7,800 nt of DNA, from the NCBI GenBank assembly GCA_905192805.1, contig CAJJMF010000125.1:1-7800 (forward strand). Direction: 5' to 3'. Under the pieces are notes generated by a model. The model did not search any database, was not told where the DNA came from, and saw nothing but the letters and a program-made list of their open reading frames with translations. The DNA is from an uncultured Sutterella sp. Its GTDB lineage: Bacteria > Pseudomonadota > Gammaproteobacteria > Burkholderiales > Burkholderiaceae_F. The position numbers and the translations under genes were made by a program. Positions 1 to 6,490 of this stretch are shown here, piece after piece. Position 1 is the stretch's first letter. Every line of letters begins with the position of its first letter.

Positions 1-3000
1 CACAAGCAGATACTGCCTTAGAAGGTCAGATTGCTTCGGCTAAGTCCGCGTTGCAGGCTAATATCGATGCAGAAGCTCAAGCTCGTGCTAACGATGTGAA
101 TACCTTAGAAGGTAAGATCACTACAGCTCAAACGGCGGCTGAAACTAACGCTAAGTCCTACACGGATCAGGCGTTGACGTCGTACACGACGACGGCCGGC
201 ATGACTCAGGCAATTGCTAACGCGGTAGCTACAGAAACGGCGGATCGTCAGGCTTCCGAAAAGATCTTGAGTGATGCGATTGCTCAAGAAACAGCGGATC
301 GCACGAGCGCGGTTAACACGTTGACAACTGATTTGAACGCTGAAGTCGATGCCCGTAAAGCGTTGGCTGACACGGTTGCGTCCAACAAGACGGAATTGGA
401 AGGCAAGCTCACGACGGCTCAGAGTACGTTGCAATCGAATATCCAGGCTGAACAACAGGCTCGTGAAGCGTTAGCTCGCACGGTTGAGTCGAATACGTCT
501 GCGCTTGAAGGCAAGATCACTGCCGAAACCTTGGCGCGTACAGCAGATATCACTGCTTTGACGACGGCTCTCAATACCGAAGCGACAACGCGTGATGAGG
601 CGGATAAGGCTTTAGCCGATCAGATTGCGGCCGAAACGCGCGCACGTGGTGAAGCGATCACGGCTGCGCAAACGGCGACACTCGCTGAAGCGAATCGCTA
701 CACCGATACGCAATTGAGCCAAGCGAAGCGTTCGTTGAGTGAACAGATCGAAGCTGCACAATCCGAACTTGAATCGGGCTTAGCGGGCCTTAAGGACGTC
801 GTCGATACGAAGCTCGATGTGGCTGGTGTTCAGGGCGAAATCACGAAGGCGTTGAGCGAAGAGGGTTCGGTTCAGGCCGCCATTAATTCGGCGGTGAGTC
901 ATGCTGCTACGACGCTCAATAACGAAATCTCGACGCAGGTGAATGCACTCCAGGCGGCCGATAATGCCTTGGATGACAAGATCACCTCGGAAAAAGAAGC
1001 GCGTGAAGCCTTAGCACAAACCGTAGCGGACAATAAGTCCGAATTGGAAGGCAAGATTGCTGAGGCAACCGAGACGGCACAGTCTTACACCGATGACGCT
1101 TTGAAGTCCTACACAACGACCGCGGATATGACGCGTGCGATTGATACGGCTAAGGACGCGGCCATTGCATCGGCCAAGACGTACACGGATACCGGTTTAG
1201 CCACCGAACGTGATGAGCGTATCGCTGCTGATGCGGCGTTAACGTCCGCCTTAGCTCAAGAAACCACGAACCGTGAAAGCGCCATTGCGACCGTCGAAAC
1301 GAAGATCACTCAAGAAGCTGCTTCGCGTCAAGCCGCCGATGCGTTGCTCACGAAGCAAATCGCGGATGCCAACAAGGCGGTTGAATTGGAAGCTGCCCAA
1401 CGTAAGGCGGCCGACCGTGTGGTGGCTCAGTCGGTTCAGAAGGAAACGGATGACCGTGTCGCAGCAGACTTGGAACTCCAAGGGCTGATTGGCCAGACGG
1501 CGACCGACTTGAATAAAGCGATCGATAACTCGGCCAAGGACACGCTTACTCAGGCCAAGGGTTACACCGATAACTACTTGTCGGAATACACGCAAAGCGA
1601 AGCGTTTAACACCACGATCGAAAACCTATTTAAGAATAGCGGGGTAGTCGAACAGCGCTTTGATGCCGTCAAGCAGGCCGTGGAAGATAGTTTCTCGGGT
1701 CGCTTCCAAGAGCTCAGTGATCGTGATACGGCATTAGAGGCCGCGATCAATCAGAACACCAATGATTTAACGGCACTCTCTGATACGGTTGATACGAAGA
1801 CAACACTCGACGAAGTGAAGTCGCACATTGCGAGCGACGTCGCTGCGAACGGGGTGATTGGTAGTGCTATCCAAACGGCGGCAAATGCAGCGCAAACCGC
1901 GGCCGAAGCTACGGCGAAGGGATACACCGATCAACAAGTGAAGGGCATCAGTGATGCGTTGGCTCAGGAAAAGGCTGACCGCGAAGCAAAAGACAGCTCG
2001 CTTTTAGCCAAGATCGACATGAAACTCGATCAAGAAGGGGTCGAAGGCGTCATCGCGGATGAACTCGCTCAAACCGGTGCTATTGGTAGTGCGATTTCGA
2101 CCGCGGTTGACCAAGCCTCTTCGGAGGTGCTTGCCACGGCTCAGGGAACGTTTGCCTCGAAGCAGGCGTTAACTGACGAAGCCAATACCCGAGAAGCGGC
2201 GATTACGCAACTCGAAAGTAGCAAGGCCGACAAGAGTGCGGTGGAACGTATCGATTCGACCTTAGCGTCGACACAGTCGACGTTGGCAACCGTTGGTACA
2301 ACGGTGACCGAACAAGGTCAGACGTTGGCGACGGTTCAAGCGACGACCGAGCAGCACACCCAGGATATCGCTGCGCTCAATCAGACACTCCAGCAGAAGT
2401 TGGAGTCGACGGATGTGACGCAGATGATTAATAACGCTTTGGCAGACTCGGGGGCGATCAATCAAGCGATCACCAACCAGTTGACGGATATGCGTGGTGA
2501 CTTGGCTAACACGTTTGTGAGCCAGGATCAGTTCTCCACGCAAATCCAGCATAACGCTCAGGCGCTTGACGATATGTTGGCGAAGGCAAAGACCTACACC
2601 AACACCGAAGTAGAGGGGGCCAAGAAGTACACCGAAGATACGGTGACCGAGGCTTACAATTCGCTCACGACGCAAATGAACACGCTCCTGTCGACGAAGG
2701 CCGATAAGGCGCAAGTCGCGCGTGATATTGCGGCAGCCGTGGAACCGATCGATAGCCGTGTGAACACGCTCGAGTCAACGGTGACAACGAAGCTCGATAT
2801 TGGAACGTTTAACCAGTTCTTGTCGACGTTTAACCAACATCTCTCGGGCTGGAACTCTGCCTTGCAGACGACGGTCGCTAAGCAGGTCGAAACGGAAGTG
2901 AGTACGGTCACGCCACGCTTACGTCGTATGGCCCGTGCCTTGGTCATCGAAGAAGCGGCCTCGCTGACGGCTTCGGATATTCCGACGACCTCGACGAGTC

Positions 3001-4286
3001 CTAGCACGGATACAGGAACGGGTTCGACGCCAGCGATTGACTTCTCGGGGTTAACTACGCAAATGTCGAATACGCAGACGCAGTTGGAATCGTTGGCAAC
3101 ACGTACAACGAGCGTCGAAAGTCGTACCACGAATTTGGAAACGTTGGCCAATGCGCTTCAGAGAGAAACGGAACGTCTTGATGACGTGAAGGCGGAAAAA
3201 ACGGATTTGGACGCCCTAGTAGCTCGTGTCGATACGATTACCACGGGACAGATCTTTAGATCTGAAGACTTTAATCAAGCCTTTAGTCAAGCCTTCTCGA
3301 CGAGCTTTGCTACGGAGTGGAACAACAAGATTGCGGACTTCAATACCCAGTTGGATAGCAAACTGGCGACGAAGCTCGATGTGTCGACTTTTGACAATTT
3401 CCGATCGACCTTGGAAAACCGTTTAGGGACCTTGGCTAGTAAGGAATCGGTGGAAAAGTTGGCTAAACAAGTGGGCACGAACACGGACAACATCAGCACG
3501 CTGCAACGACAAATTCGTAATGTGGCGACCTCGGTGGATACGAATCGTGAGCTCTTGAATGCCAAGGCCGATAAGGCAGCGCTTGACGCACTGGCTGATC
3601 GCGTGGGTGTCAATGAAAAGGATATCCAGCAATTGCGTACCGACTTTGACACGCATGAAGTGGAATTCTTGAGCTTCCGCGATACGGTGAGTTCGAAGCT
3701 CAAAATGGTGATTGGCGATCAGACGGGTACCCGTCCGACGCGTCCGGCTGACAACAACCTGGATGAGGGTACGTCAACCGATACCAATACGGGTTCCACG
3801 GGCTCCGGTAATACTGGGTCGGGGTCGAACTCGGCTAACTACGTGTTAGCGAGCGAGTACGAACAGACGAAGTCTCAGGTGGCCACCAACACGAAGGATA
3901 TTTCCAACGTGAAGGAAACCATCAAGGACTACGACCAGGTGCGTGAGTACGCGACCGCAGCGGCCGTGGTGGCGCATGACAACTCCAAGCGTATCGATAA
4001 GATGAACGCTCGCATTGATCGGTTCGAACAAAGCGTCGATCATCGATTCAAAGATATGCAAAAGGGCTTAGCGCATCAGGCCGCCCTCTCGGGGCTCTTC
4101 CAGCCGTATTCGGTGGGCAAATTCAATGTGTCCGCCGCTGTGGGTGGGTATAAGGGCGAACAAGCCATTGCCGTGGGTTCGGGTTACCGTATTAACGAGC
4201 ATGTGGCGGTGAAGATGGGGGTTGCGACCGACGTGCGTGATCCGGGTAGCGCCAGCTACAACGTGGGGGTGAATATCGAGTGGTAA
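1..4286 (+). CDS. Trimeric autotransporter adhesin (YadA-like), 3' part of a giant gene
   Basis: This is the C-terminal 1427 residues of a surface adhesin of the type Vc secretion family. Three chains form a fibrous stalk held in the outer membrane by a shared 12-strand barrel. The frame is open from base 3 with no stop upstream, so the signal peptide and head lie outside the window; the TTG at 51 is internal. Most of the visible protein is a predicted coiled-coil stalk rich in Ala, Thr, Asp, Glu, Gln and Lys, with no cysteine that I can see. Recurring motifs are AK-x-YTD (8 times), KADK-type and KLD-x-GV. Gly/Ser/Thr linkers lie near 2976-3036 and 3711-3838. The end, from about 4065, matches a YadA anchor: an AHQAALSGL-like helix, then four beta strands of alternating small and hydrophobic residues, ending NVGVNIEW with a terminal aromatic residue. 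Family assignment is firm. The ligand is unknown, because the binding head is not visible. Confidence 0.93.
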   Translation, partial: QADTALEGQIASAKSALQANIDAEAQARANDVNTLEGKITTAQTAAETNAKSYTDQALTSYTTTAGMTQAIANAVATETADRQASEKILSDAIAQETADRTSAVNTLTTDLNAEVDARKALADTVASNKTELEGKLTTAQSTLQSNIQAEQQAREALARTVESNTSALEGKITAETLARTADITALTTALNTEATTRDEADKALADQIAAETRARGEAITAAQTATLAEANRYTDTQLSQAKRSLSEQIEAAQSELESGLAGLKDVVDTKLDVAGVQGEITKALSEEGSVQAAINSAVSHAATTLNNEISTQVNALQAADNALDDKITSEKEAREALAQTVADNKSELEGKIAEATETAQSYTDDALKSYTTTADMTRAIDTAKDAAIASAKTYTDTGLATERDERIAADAALTSALAQETTNRESAIATVETKITQEAASRQAADALLTKQIADANKAVELEAAQRKAADRVVAQSVQKETDDRVAADLELQGLIGQTATDLNKAIDNSAKDTLTQAKGYTDNYLSEYTQSEAFNTTIENLFKNSGVVEQRFDAVKQAVEDSFSGRFQELSDRDTALEAAINQNTNDLTALSDTVDTKTTLDEVKSHIASDVAANGVIGSAIQTAANAAQTAAEATAKGYTDQQVKGISDALAQEKADREAKDSSLLAKIDMKLDQEGVEGVIADELAQTGAIGSAISTAVDQASSEVLATAQGTFASKQALTDEANTREAAITQLESSKADKSAVERIDSTLASTQSTLATVGTTVTEQGQTLATVQATTEQHTQDIAALNQTLQQKLESTDVTQMINNALADSGAINQAITNQLTDMRGDLANTFVSQDQFSTQIQHNAQALDDMLAKAKTYTNTEVEGAKKYTEDTVTEAYNSLTTQMNTLLSTKADKAQVARDIAAAVEPIDSRVNTLESTVTTKLDIGTFNQFLSTFNQHLSGWNSALQTTVAKQVETEVSTVTPRLRRMARALVIEEAASLTASDIPTTSTSPSTDTGTGSTPAIDFSGLTTQMSNTQTQLESLATRTTSVESRTTNLETLANALQRETERLDDVKAEKTDLDALVARVDTITTGQIFRSEDFNQAFSQAFSTSFATEWNNKIADFNTQLDSKLATKLDVSTFDNFRSTLENRLGTLASKESVEKLAKQVGTNTDNISTLQRQIRNVATSVDTNRELLNAKADKAALDALADRVGVNEKDIQQLRTDFDTHEVEFLSFRDTVSSKLKMVIGDQTGTRPTRPADNNLDEGTSTDTNTGSTGSGNTGSGSNSANYVLASEYEQTKSQVATNTKDISNVKETIKDYDQVREYATAAAVVAHDNSKRIDKMNARIDRFEQSVDHRFKDMQKGLAHQAALSGLFQPYSVGKFNVSAAVGGYKGEQAIAVGSGYRINEHVAVKMGVATDVRDPGSASYNVGVNIEW
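159..2630 (+). repeat. Recurring YTD stalk motif, eight copies
   Basis: A tyrosine-threonine-Asp/Asn/Glu motif, usually preceded by AK-x, recurs. Its Tyr codons are at 159, 699, 1086, 1182, 1563, 1923, 2595 and 2628. The first and third copies extend further: YTD-x-AL-x-SYTTTA-x-MT-x-AI is shared between about 159-215 and 1086-1142. Spacing is irregular and the DNA has diverged at synonymous sites, so these are old protein-level repeats, not a recent tandem DNA array. Such motifs are common in long trimeric autotransporter stalks. Confidence 0.75.
810..2483 (+). repeat. Dispersed ~30-residue stalk module (KLD..GV....L...G.I..AI..A), 4-5 copies
   Basis: Four stretches starting at 810, 1797, 2022 and 2397 align without gaps. 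Each begins with Lys plus a Leu/Thr-Asp-type turn, has an amphipathic helix, then a small-Gly-hydrophobic break (EEGSV, ANGVI, QTGAI, DSGAI), then AI-x-x-A. A fifth, more distant copy starts near 1596 (SEAFNTTIENLF, then NSGVV). The Gly break in each copy suggests a local departure from the coiled coil. Copies differ at most residues, so this is ancient duplication. Confidence 0.65.
4065..4283 (+). other. YadA-type membrane anchor domain within the adhesin
   Basis: About 73 residues at the C-terminus. A short helix (GLAHQAALSGLF) continues the coiled coil into the barrel lumen. It is followed by strands starting near GKFNVSAAVGGY, QAIAVGSGYR, HVAVKMGVAT and SYNVGVNIEW. Glycine and small residues alternate with hydrophobic ones, and the chain ends in Trp, as expected for recognition by the BAM complex. 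The stop codon follows directly, so the C-terminus is intact. Confidence 0.9.
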
Positions 4287-4300
4287 ACACCACCCATTAA

Positions 4301-4341
4301 CGAAACGGGTAGAGCGAAACAACGCTTTACCCGTTTTTTCG
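4301..4341 (+). terminator. Rho-independent terminator after the adhesin gene
   Basis: AAACGGGTA (4303-4311) pairs with TACCCGTTT (4328-4336), and GAGCG (4312-4316) pairs with CGCTT (4323-4327) with one G-T pair. This gives a 14-bp stem with a 6-base AAACAA loop, followed by a run of six T at 4334-4339. It begins 14 bases after the adhesin stop codon and should end that transcript. Confidence 0.9.
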
Positions 4342-4354
4342 TTTGGGCTATGCT
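4326..4354 (+). promoter_or_regulatory. Candidate sigma-70 promoter for the 4388 gene
   Basis: TTTACC (4326-4331) and TATGCT (4349-4354) each match 4 of 6 consensus bases and are separated by 17 bases. The next start codon lies 33 bases downstream of the -10 box. The -35 box sits in the 3' arm of the adhesin terminator. Placement fits the need for a new promoter after that terminator, but both boxes are imperfect and the call is tentative. Confidence 0.35.
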
Positions 4355-4387
4355 CTAAGACGTACCGTTTGACCTAAGGAGACGCCT

Positions 4388-5176
4388 ATGAACGCCTATG
4401 ACATCGTCTTTGAGCGCGAGGATGTGTGGTATTTTGAACCCACGGGCACGAGTCCAGTTGATGGCGCAGTAAACCTTGCCGGTTGGATGGGTACGGTGGG
4501 CCCACAATTGGGGAACGCTTGGCCTCGAGGATCGCGCACGGGCCTCCCGATGGCCCACGTGATGACCTTACGCTTGCCCGAAGACTATCGCGTGAAGGGG
4601 GACGAGTACGTGGCGATCGCCTTTTTCCAAGGCGAAGCAGAGATTGATGACGTTCCTCAACTCGATAGCGCTTCTCGCTTTTCTGTCCAGTTGAAGGAGG
4701 CGACCGAGCACCCAATGTGTGAACGATTAACCGATCTCATCGGCGGCGAATTTGCGCTCATTTGGCTCACGCAAGACGAATACGCCGCGGGGCCCGGTGT
4801 TCCCCCCGAAGACGTGCGAGCGTCTGGCGAACGCGATGATCCAACGTGGATACCGAATGCGTGGGACACACCGACCGAATTTTGCCGATTAGGACTGGTG
4901 TTGCGGGATGATCCGAATGCGGGCAGGGCGCCAACGGAAGACGAAACGGAAGGGGGGTACGAAGGGCTTTACGATCAAGACGGTGAGCTTCACGAGTGGG
5001 CCGATCGCCTCTATGGACGATGCCATTTGGGAGGAACGGCGTTTCCTGTGCAAGGCCTACCCGAGGGTTTGAGCGCCACGTACTTCGAATTGGAGGAGTT
5101 TGGTCCCATGAATTTGGGCGGTGGCGTCTTGCAGTGCGATTTAACGAATGGGACGTTTGATTGGGCCTGTGGCTAA
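4388..5176 (+). CDS. Hypothetical acidic protein, possibly DUF1963/YwqG-like
   Basis: A 262-residue soluble protein with no signal peptide or membrane segment, so probably cytoplasmic. The start is well supported: TAAGGAG at 4375-4381 lies six bases before the ATG. The protein is rich in Asp, Glu, Gly and Trp. The pattern around residues 54-82 (GLPMAHVMTLRL, then a YVAIAFFQGE strand) and the C-terminal part (HLGGTAFPVQG, then NLGGGVLQCDL and FDWACG) recall DUF1963/YwqG proteins. Those have a 'Pro-hydrophobic-Ala-Gln' strand, an LGG-x-P-x-x-x-Q turn and a C-terminal glycine-rich strand. This match is by eye and is not secure. DUF1963 proteins have no established reaction, so I assign none. The gene stands alone between two terminators and has its own candidate promoter. 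The real gene is certain; the family is a guess at about 40%. Confidence 0.88.
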   Translation: MNAYDIVFEREDVWYFEPTGTSPVDGAVNLAGWMGTVGPQLGNAWPRGSRTGLPMAHVMTLRLPEDYRVKGDEYVAIAFFQGEAEIDDVPQLDSASRFSVQLKEATEHPMCERLTDLIGGEFALIWLTQDEYAAGPGVPPEDVRASGERDDPTWIPNAWDTPTEFCRLGLVLRDDPNAGRAPTEDETEGGYEGLYDQDGELHEWADRLYGRCHLGGTAFPVQGLPEGLSATYFELEEFGPMNLGGGVLQCDLTNGTFDWACG

Positions 5177-5207
5177 TCGATTGTCACGATTCGTTTCACC
5201 TGTCGGA

Positions 5208-5246
5208 GGCTCGGTACGCTTGGTCGTCACCGAGCCATGTTGTTTT
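5208..5246 (+). terminator. Probable intrinsic terminator after the 4388-5176 gene
   Basis: GGCTCGGT (5208-5215) pairs perfectly with ACCGAGCC (5229-5236). The stem continues as ACG/CGT (5216-5218 with 5225-5227) past one bulged C, with a 6-base loop. The downstream tract ATGTTGTTTT (5237-5246) is T-rich but interrupted, so efficiency may be moderate. It lies 32 bases after the stop codon. Confidence 0.7.
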
Positions 5247-5254
5247 AAGCGGTG

Positions 5255-5407
5255 ATGCGTCCGATGTCCTCCCCCAAACGACTTAAGATCGCGTTCTTGG
5301 GTTTAGAAAAACTGAACAGAAAATTTAATTTGGCAGATTTAATTGAACTAAATCAAGAACTGCTGAGGTACTTGCCCATTTGGCTTAACCTCAAGGGAAA
5401 ACCCTGA
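5255..5407 (+). CDS. Possible small ORF, 50 codons, unknown function
   Basis: ATG at 5255 (or in-frame ATG at 5264, or GTG at 5252) opens a frame ending at TGA 5405-5407, giving 50 residues (47 from the second ATG). The product is basic at the N-terminus (SSPKRLKIAF), then has an amphipathic stretch (LADLIELNQELLRYLPIWL) and ends LKGKP. That composition is more protein-like than expected from random AT-rich DNA. Against it: there is no clear Shine-Dalgarno and no recognised family, and it follows a terminator closely. The same sequence may be the remnant of a longer gene, since a +1 shift at the stop continues for 24 codons to a TGA at 5478-5480. I do not assign a function. Confidence 0.25.
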   Translation: MRPMSSPKRLKIAFLGLEKLNRKFNLADLIELNQELLRYLPIWLNLKGKP

Positions 5408-5413
5408 GCTTAA
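5385..5413. repeat. Hairpin spanning the small ORF stop codon
   Basis: AGGG (5394-5397) pairs with CCCT (5402-5405) around an AAAA loop. CTC (5390-5392) pairs with GAG (5406-5408) with A5393 bulged, and TTAA (5385-5388) pairs with TTAA (5410-5413) across one C-C mismatch. There is no T run after it on the + strand, so it is not a standard terminator. It could be an RNA element, or part of a recoding signal. Confidence 0.5.
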
Positions 5414-5552
5414 ATTACCGCTTTCGAATTACGCCGTAAGATTGGCGAAAGAATTCCCTGTTAGAGTTTTTGGCAATTGAGAAAGAATACTCACACAAAC
5501 GGAGAAATGGTGTTCTTTCTTTGACCTCTCTATATATGAAGGAATCACAAAA

Positions 5553-6353
5553 ATGACGATGAAGACCTCGCTTGCTGTTGCTGTTTCTTTAGCCCTCTTA
5601 GCAGGCACGGCCGCAGCAGAATTCAAAGACATGACTGTCAATGCTGCCGTGATCACAAAGGCCCAGCAGGAACGCTGGGCCGCTTCCACCATGACCATGG
5701 GTCACAATCCGCACGCGATGCAGGATCCTGGTTTTGAAGATAACGTCCGTCAGATGTTGATCGAAGCCAAGGTAATGGCTGACTACGCCAAGAAGCAGGG
5801 CTTGGACAAGGATCCCGATGTGCAGGACGAAATCGCCATGCAGACCAACATGATTCTCATGAATCGTGCGATCGGCAACTTCTTGAAGGCTAACCCGGTC
5901 AAAGAAGACGAAATCAAAGCCGAATACGACAAAGAAAAAGCCAAGTATGGCGATAAGGAAGTCCGTATTCGCGTGATCGCCCTCAAAGACAAGGTCGAAG
6001 GCGCTGTGGTCTTGAAGAGCTTGGAAAAGGGTGAAGACTTCGCCAAACTCGCCGCCGAAAAGAGCTTAGACGAAGAAAGCAAGATGCAGGGTGGGATCCT
6101 CGATTGGATGAGCCCCTCGCAGTTCTCCAAGGACTTGCGCGCTGCGGTGGCGAACCTGAAGAAGGGTGAAACGGTCAAGGAATTGATCCCGGCTCAGGGT
6201 GGCTTCTTGATCGTCAAGTTGGAAGACACCCGTGCTGCGCAGGGCTTCCCGAAGTATGAAGAATTCAAGAACAACATCCAGCATCAGTTGATGAACCGCA
6301 AGGTGAAGGCGTTCGTGAATGAACAGGTCATCACGGCGGATGTGAAGAAATAA
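5553..6353 (+). CDS. Periplasmic parvulin-family (PpiC/SurA-like) foldase lacking canonical active-site histidines
   Basis: A 266-residue exported protein. GAAGGAA (5538-5544) sits eight bases before the ATG at 5553, which favours this start over the ATG two codons later. The signal peptide is about 22 residues: Lys4, a hydrophobic core, then cleavage after TAAA before Glu-Phe. Residues 25-130 form a SurA_N-like helical region (KKQGLDKDPDVQDEI, NPVKEDEIKAEYDKEK). The parvulin domain spans roughly residues 135-230, with EDFAKLAAEKS, the QGGILDWM turn, NLKKGE and GGFLIVKLEDTR. A C-terminal helix follows (YEEFKNNIQHQLMNRK). Parvulins isomerise prolyl bonds and act as chaperones for exported proteins. 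The usual first His (RHILV) is Val here (RVIAL), and the usual second His (FGYHIIKL) is Leu, so catalysis may be weak or lost while chaperone function remains. It appears monocistronic. Confidence 0.9.
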   Translation: MTMKTSLAVAVSLALLAGTAAAEFKDMTVNAAVITKAQQERWAASTMTMGHNPHAMQDPGFEDNVRQMLIEAKVMADYAKKQGLDKDPDVQDEIAMQTNMILMNRAIGNFLKANPVKEDEIKAEYDKEKAKYGDKEVRIRVIALKDKVEGAVVLKSLEKGEDFAKLAAEKSLDEESKMQGGILDWMSPSQFSKDLRAAVANLKKGETVKELIPAQGGFLIVKLEDTRAAQGFPKYEEFKNNIQHQLMNRKVKAFVNEQVITADVKK

Positions 6354-6374
6354 TCCTGCGTCTTGATTATGTCA

Positions 6375-6402
6375 AGGGGTAGCCACGCGATGGTCTACCC
6401 CT
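6375..6402. repeat. Perfect 8-bp inverted repeat downstream of the parvulin gene
   Basis: AGGGGTAG (6375-6382) pairs with CTACCCCT (6395-6402). The stem extends by CCA/TGG (6383-6385 with 6391-6393) past one bulged T, leaving a CGCGA loop. It is GC-rich and stable, and lies 21 bases after the stop. The base run after it on the + strand is A-rich, not T-rich. It may protect the 3' end of the transcript or assist the terminator just downstream. Confidence 0.6.
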
Positions 6403-6417
6403 AAAAACCAAATCACC

Positions 6418-6455
6418 AAACGCCGTTTACCCGACACGATAGGTAGCGGCGTTTT
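6418..6455 (+). terminator. Probable terminator after the parvulin gene
   Basis: AAACGCCG (6418-6425) pairs with CGGCGTTT (6447-6454). A 21-base loop separates the arms, and TTTT (6452-6455) starts inside the 3' arm. The long loop and short T run make it weaker than the terminator after the adhesin. Because the stem starts with A and ends with T, it may act in both directions. Confidence 0.55.
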
Positions 6456-6461
6456 GTGTAG

Positions 6462-6490
6462 GTGGATCCGCAGACTTAACGAGGATCCAC
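6462..6490 (+). promoter_or_regulatory. Hairpin in the ccmF leader that can sequester the mini-ORF ribosome site
   Basis: GTGGATCC (6462-6469) pairs perfectly with GGATCCAC (6483-6490) around a 13-base loop. The 3' arm contains most of the AGGA (6482-6485) that is the likely Shine-Dalgarno of the mini-ORF starting at 6491. When folded, translation of the mini-ORF would be hindered. Seen as pairing only; a regulatory role is inference. Confidence 0.45.

Larger units (their letters stand above)
5177..5552. other. 376-base AT-rich gap with a terminator, a possible small ORF and a hairpin
   Basis: After the terminator hairpin the sequence becomes visibly AT-rich from about 5300 (runs such as GAAAATTTAATTTGG), unlike the GC-richer genes on both sides. 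It contains the candidate small ORF at 5255-5407, the hairpin at 5385-5413, and a weaker inverted repeat CTTTCG/CGAAAG (5421-5426 with 5446-5451). The leader of the 5553 gene must also start here, but I see no convincing promoter. No tRNA or other structured RNA was recognised. Confidence 0.6.

Noticed and set aside
51..53. TTG as the start codon of the adhesin
   Set aside because: The same frame is open back to the window edge and the residues before it (ALEGQIASAKSAL) continue the stalk pattern, so the TTG is internal.
2654..3151. 165-codon open frame on the minus strand, and similar ones at 2262-2714 and 3287-3703
   Set aside because: They lie entirely antisense to the adhesin and reflect its biased codon use. 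Their products are compositionally odd and have no ribosome site or family signature.
4386..4715. Minus-strand frames opposite the 4388-5176 gene
   Set aside because: The plus-strand gene has a strong Shine-Dalgarno and a terminator; the antisense products are Arg/Ser/Pro-rich shadows.
5531..5536. TATATA as a -10 box for the parvulin gene
   Set aside because: No acceptable -35 box lies 16-18 bases upstream (TGGTGT at best), and the start would fall at about the Shine-Dalgarno, leaving too short a leader.
5429..5698. 89-codon minus-strand frame across the start of the parvulin gene
   Set aside because: Most of it is antisense to the signal peptide and N-terminus of a well-supported gene, and no domain is seen.
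6375..6402. This stable hairpin as an intrinsic terminator
   Set aside because: It is followed by AAAAACC rather than a T run; the hairpin at 6418-6455 is the better candidate.
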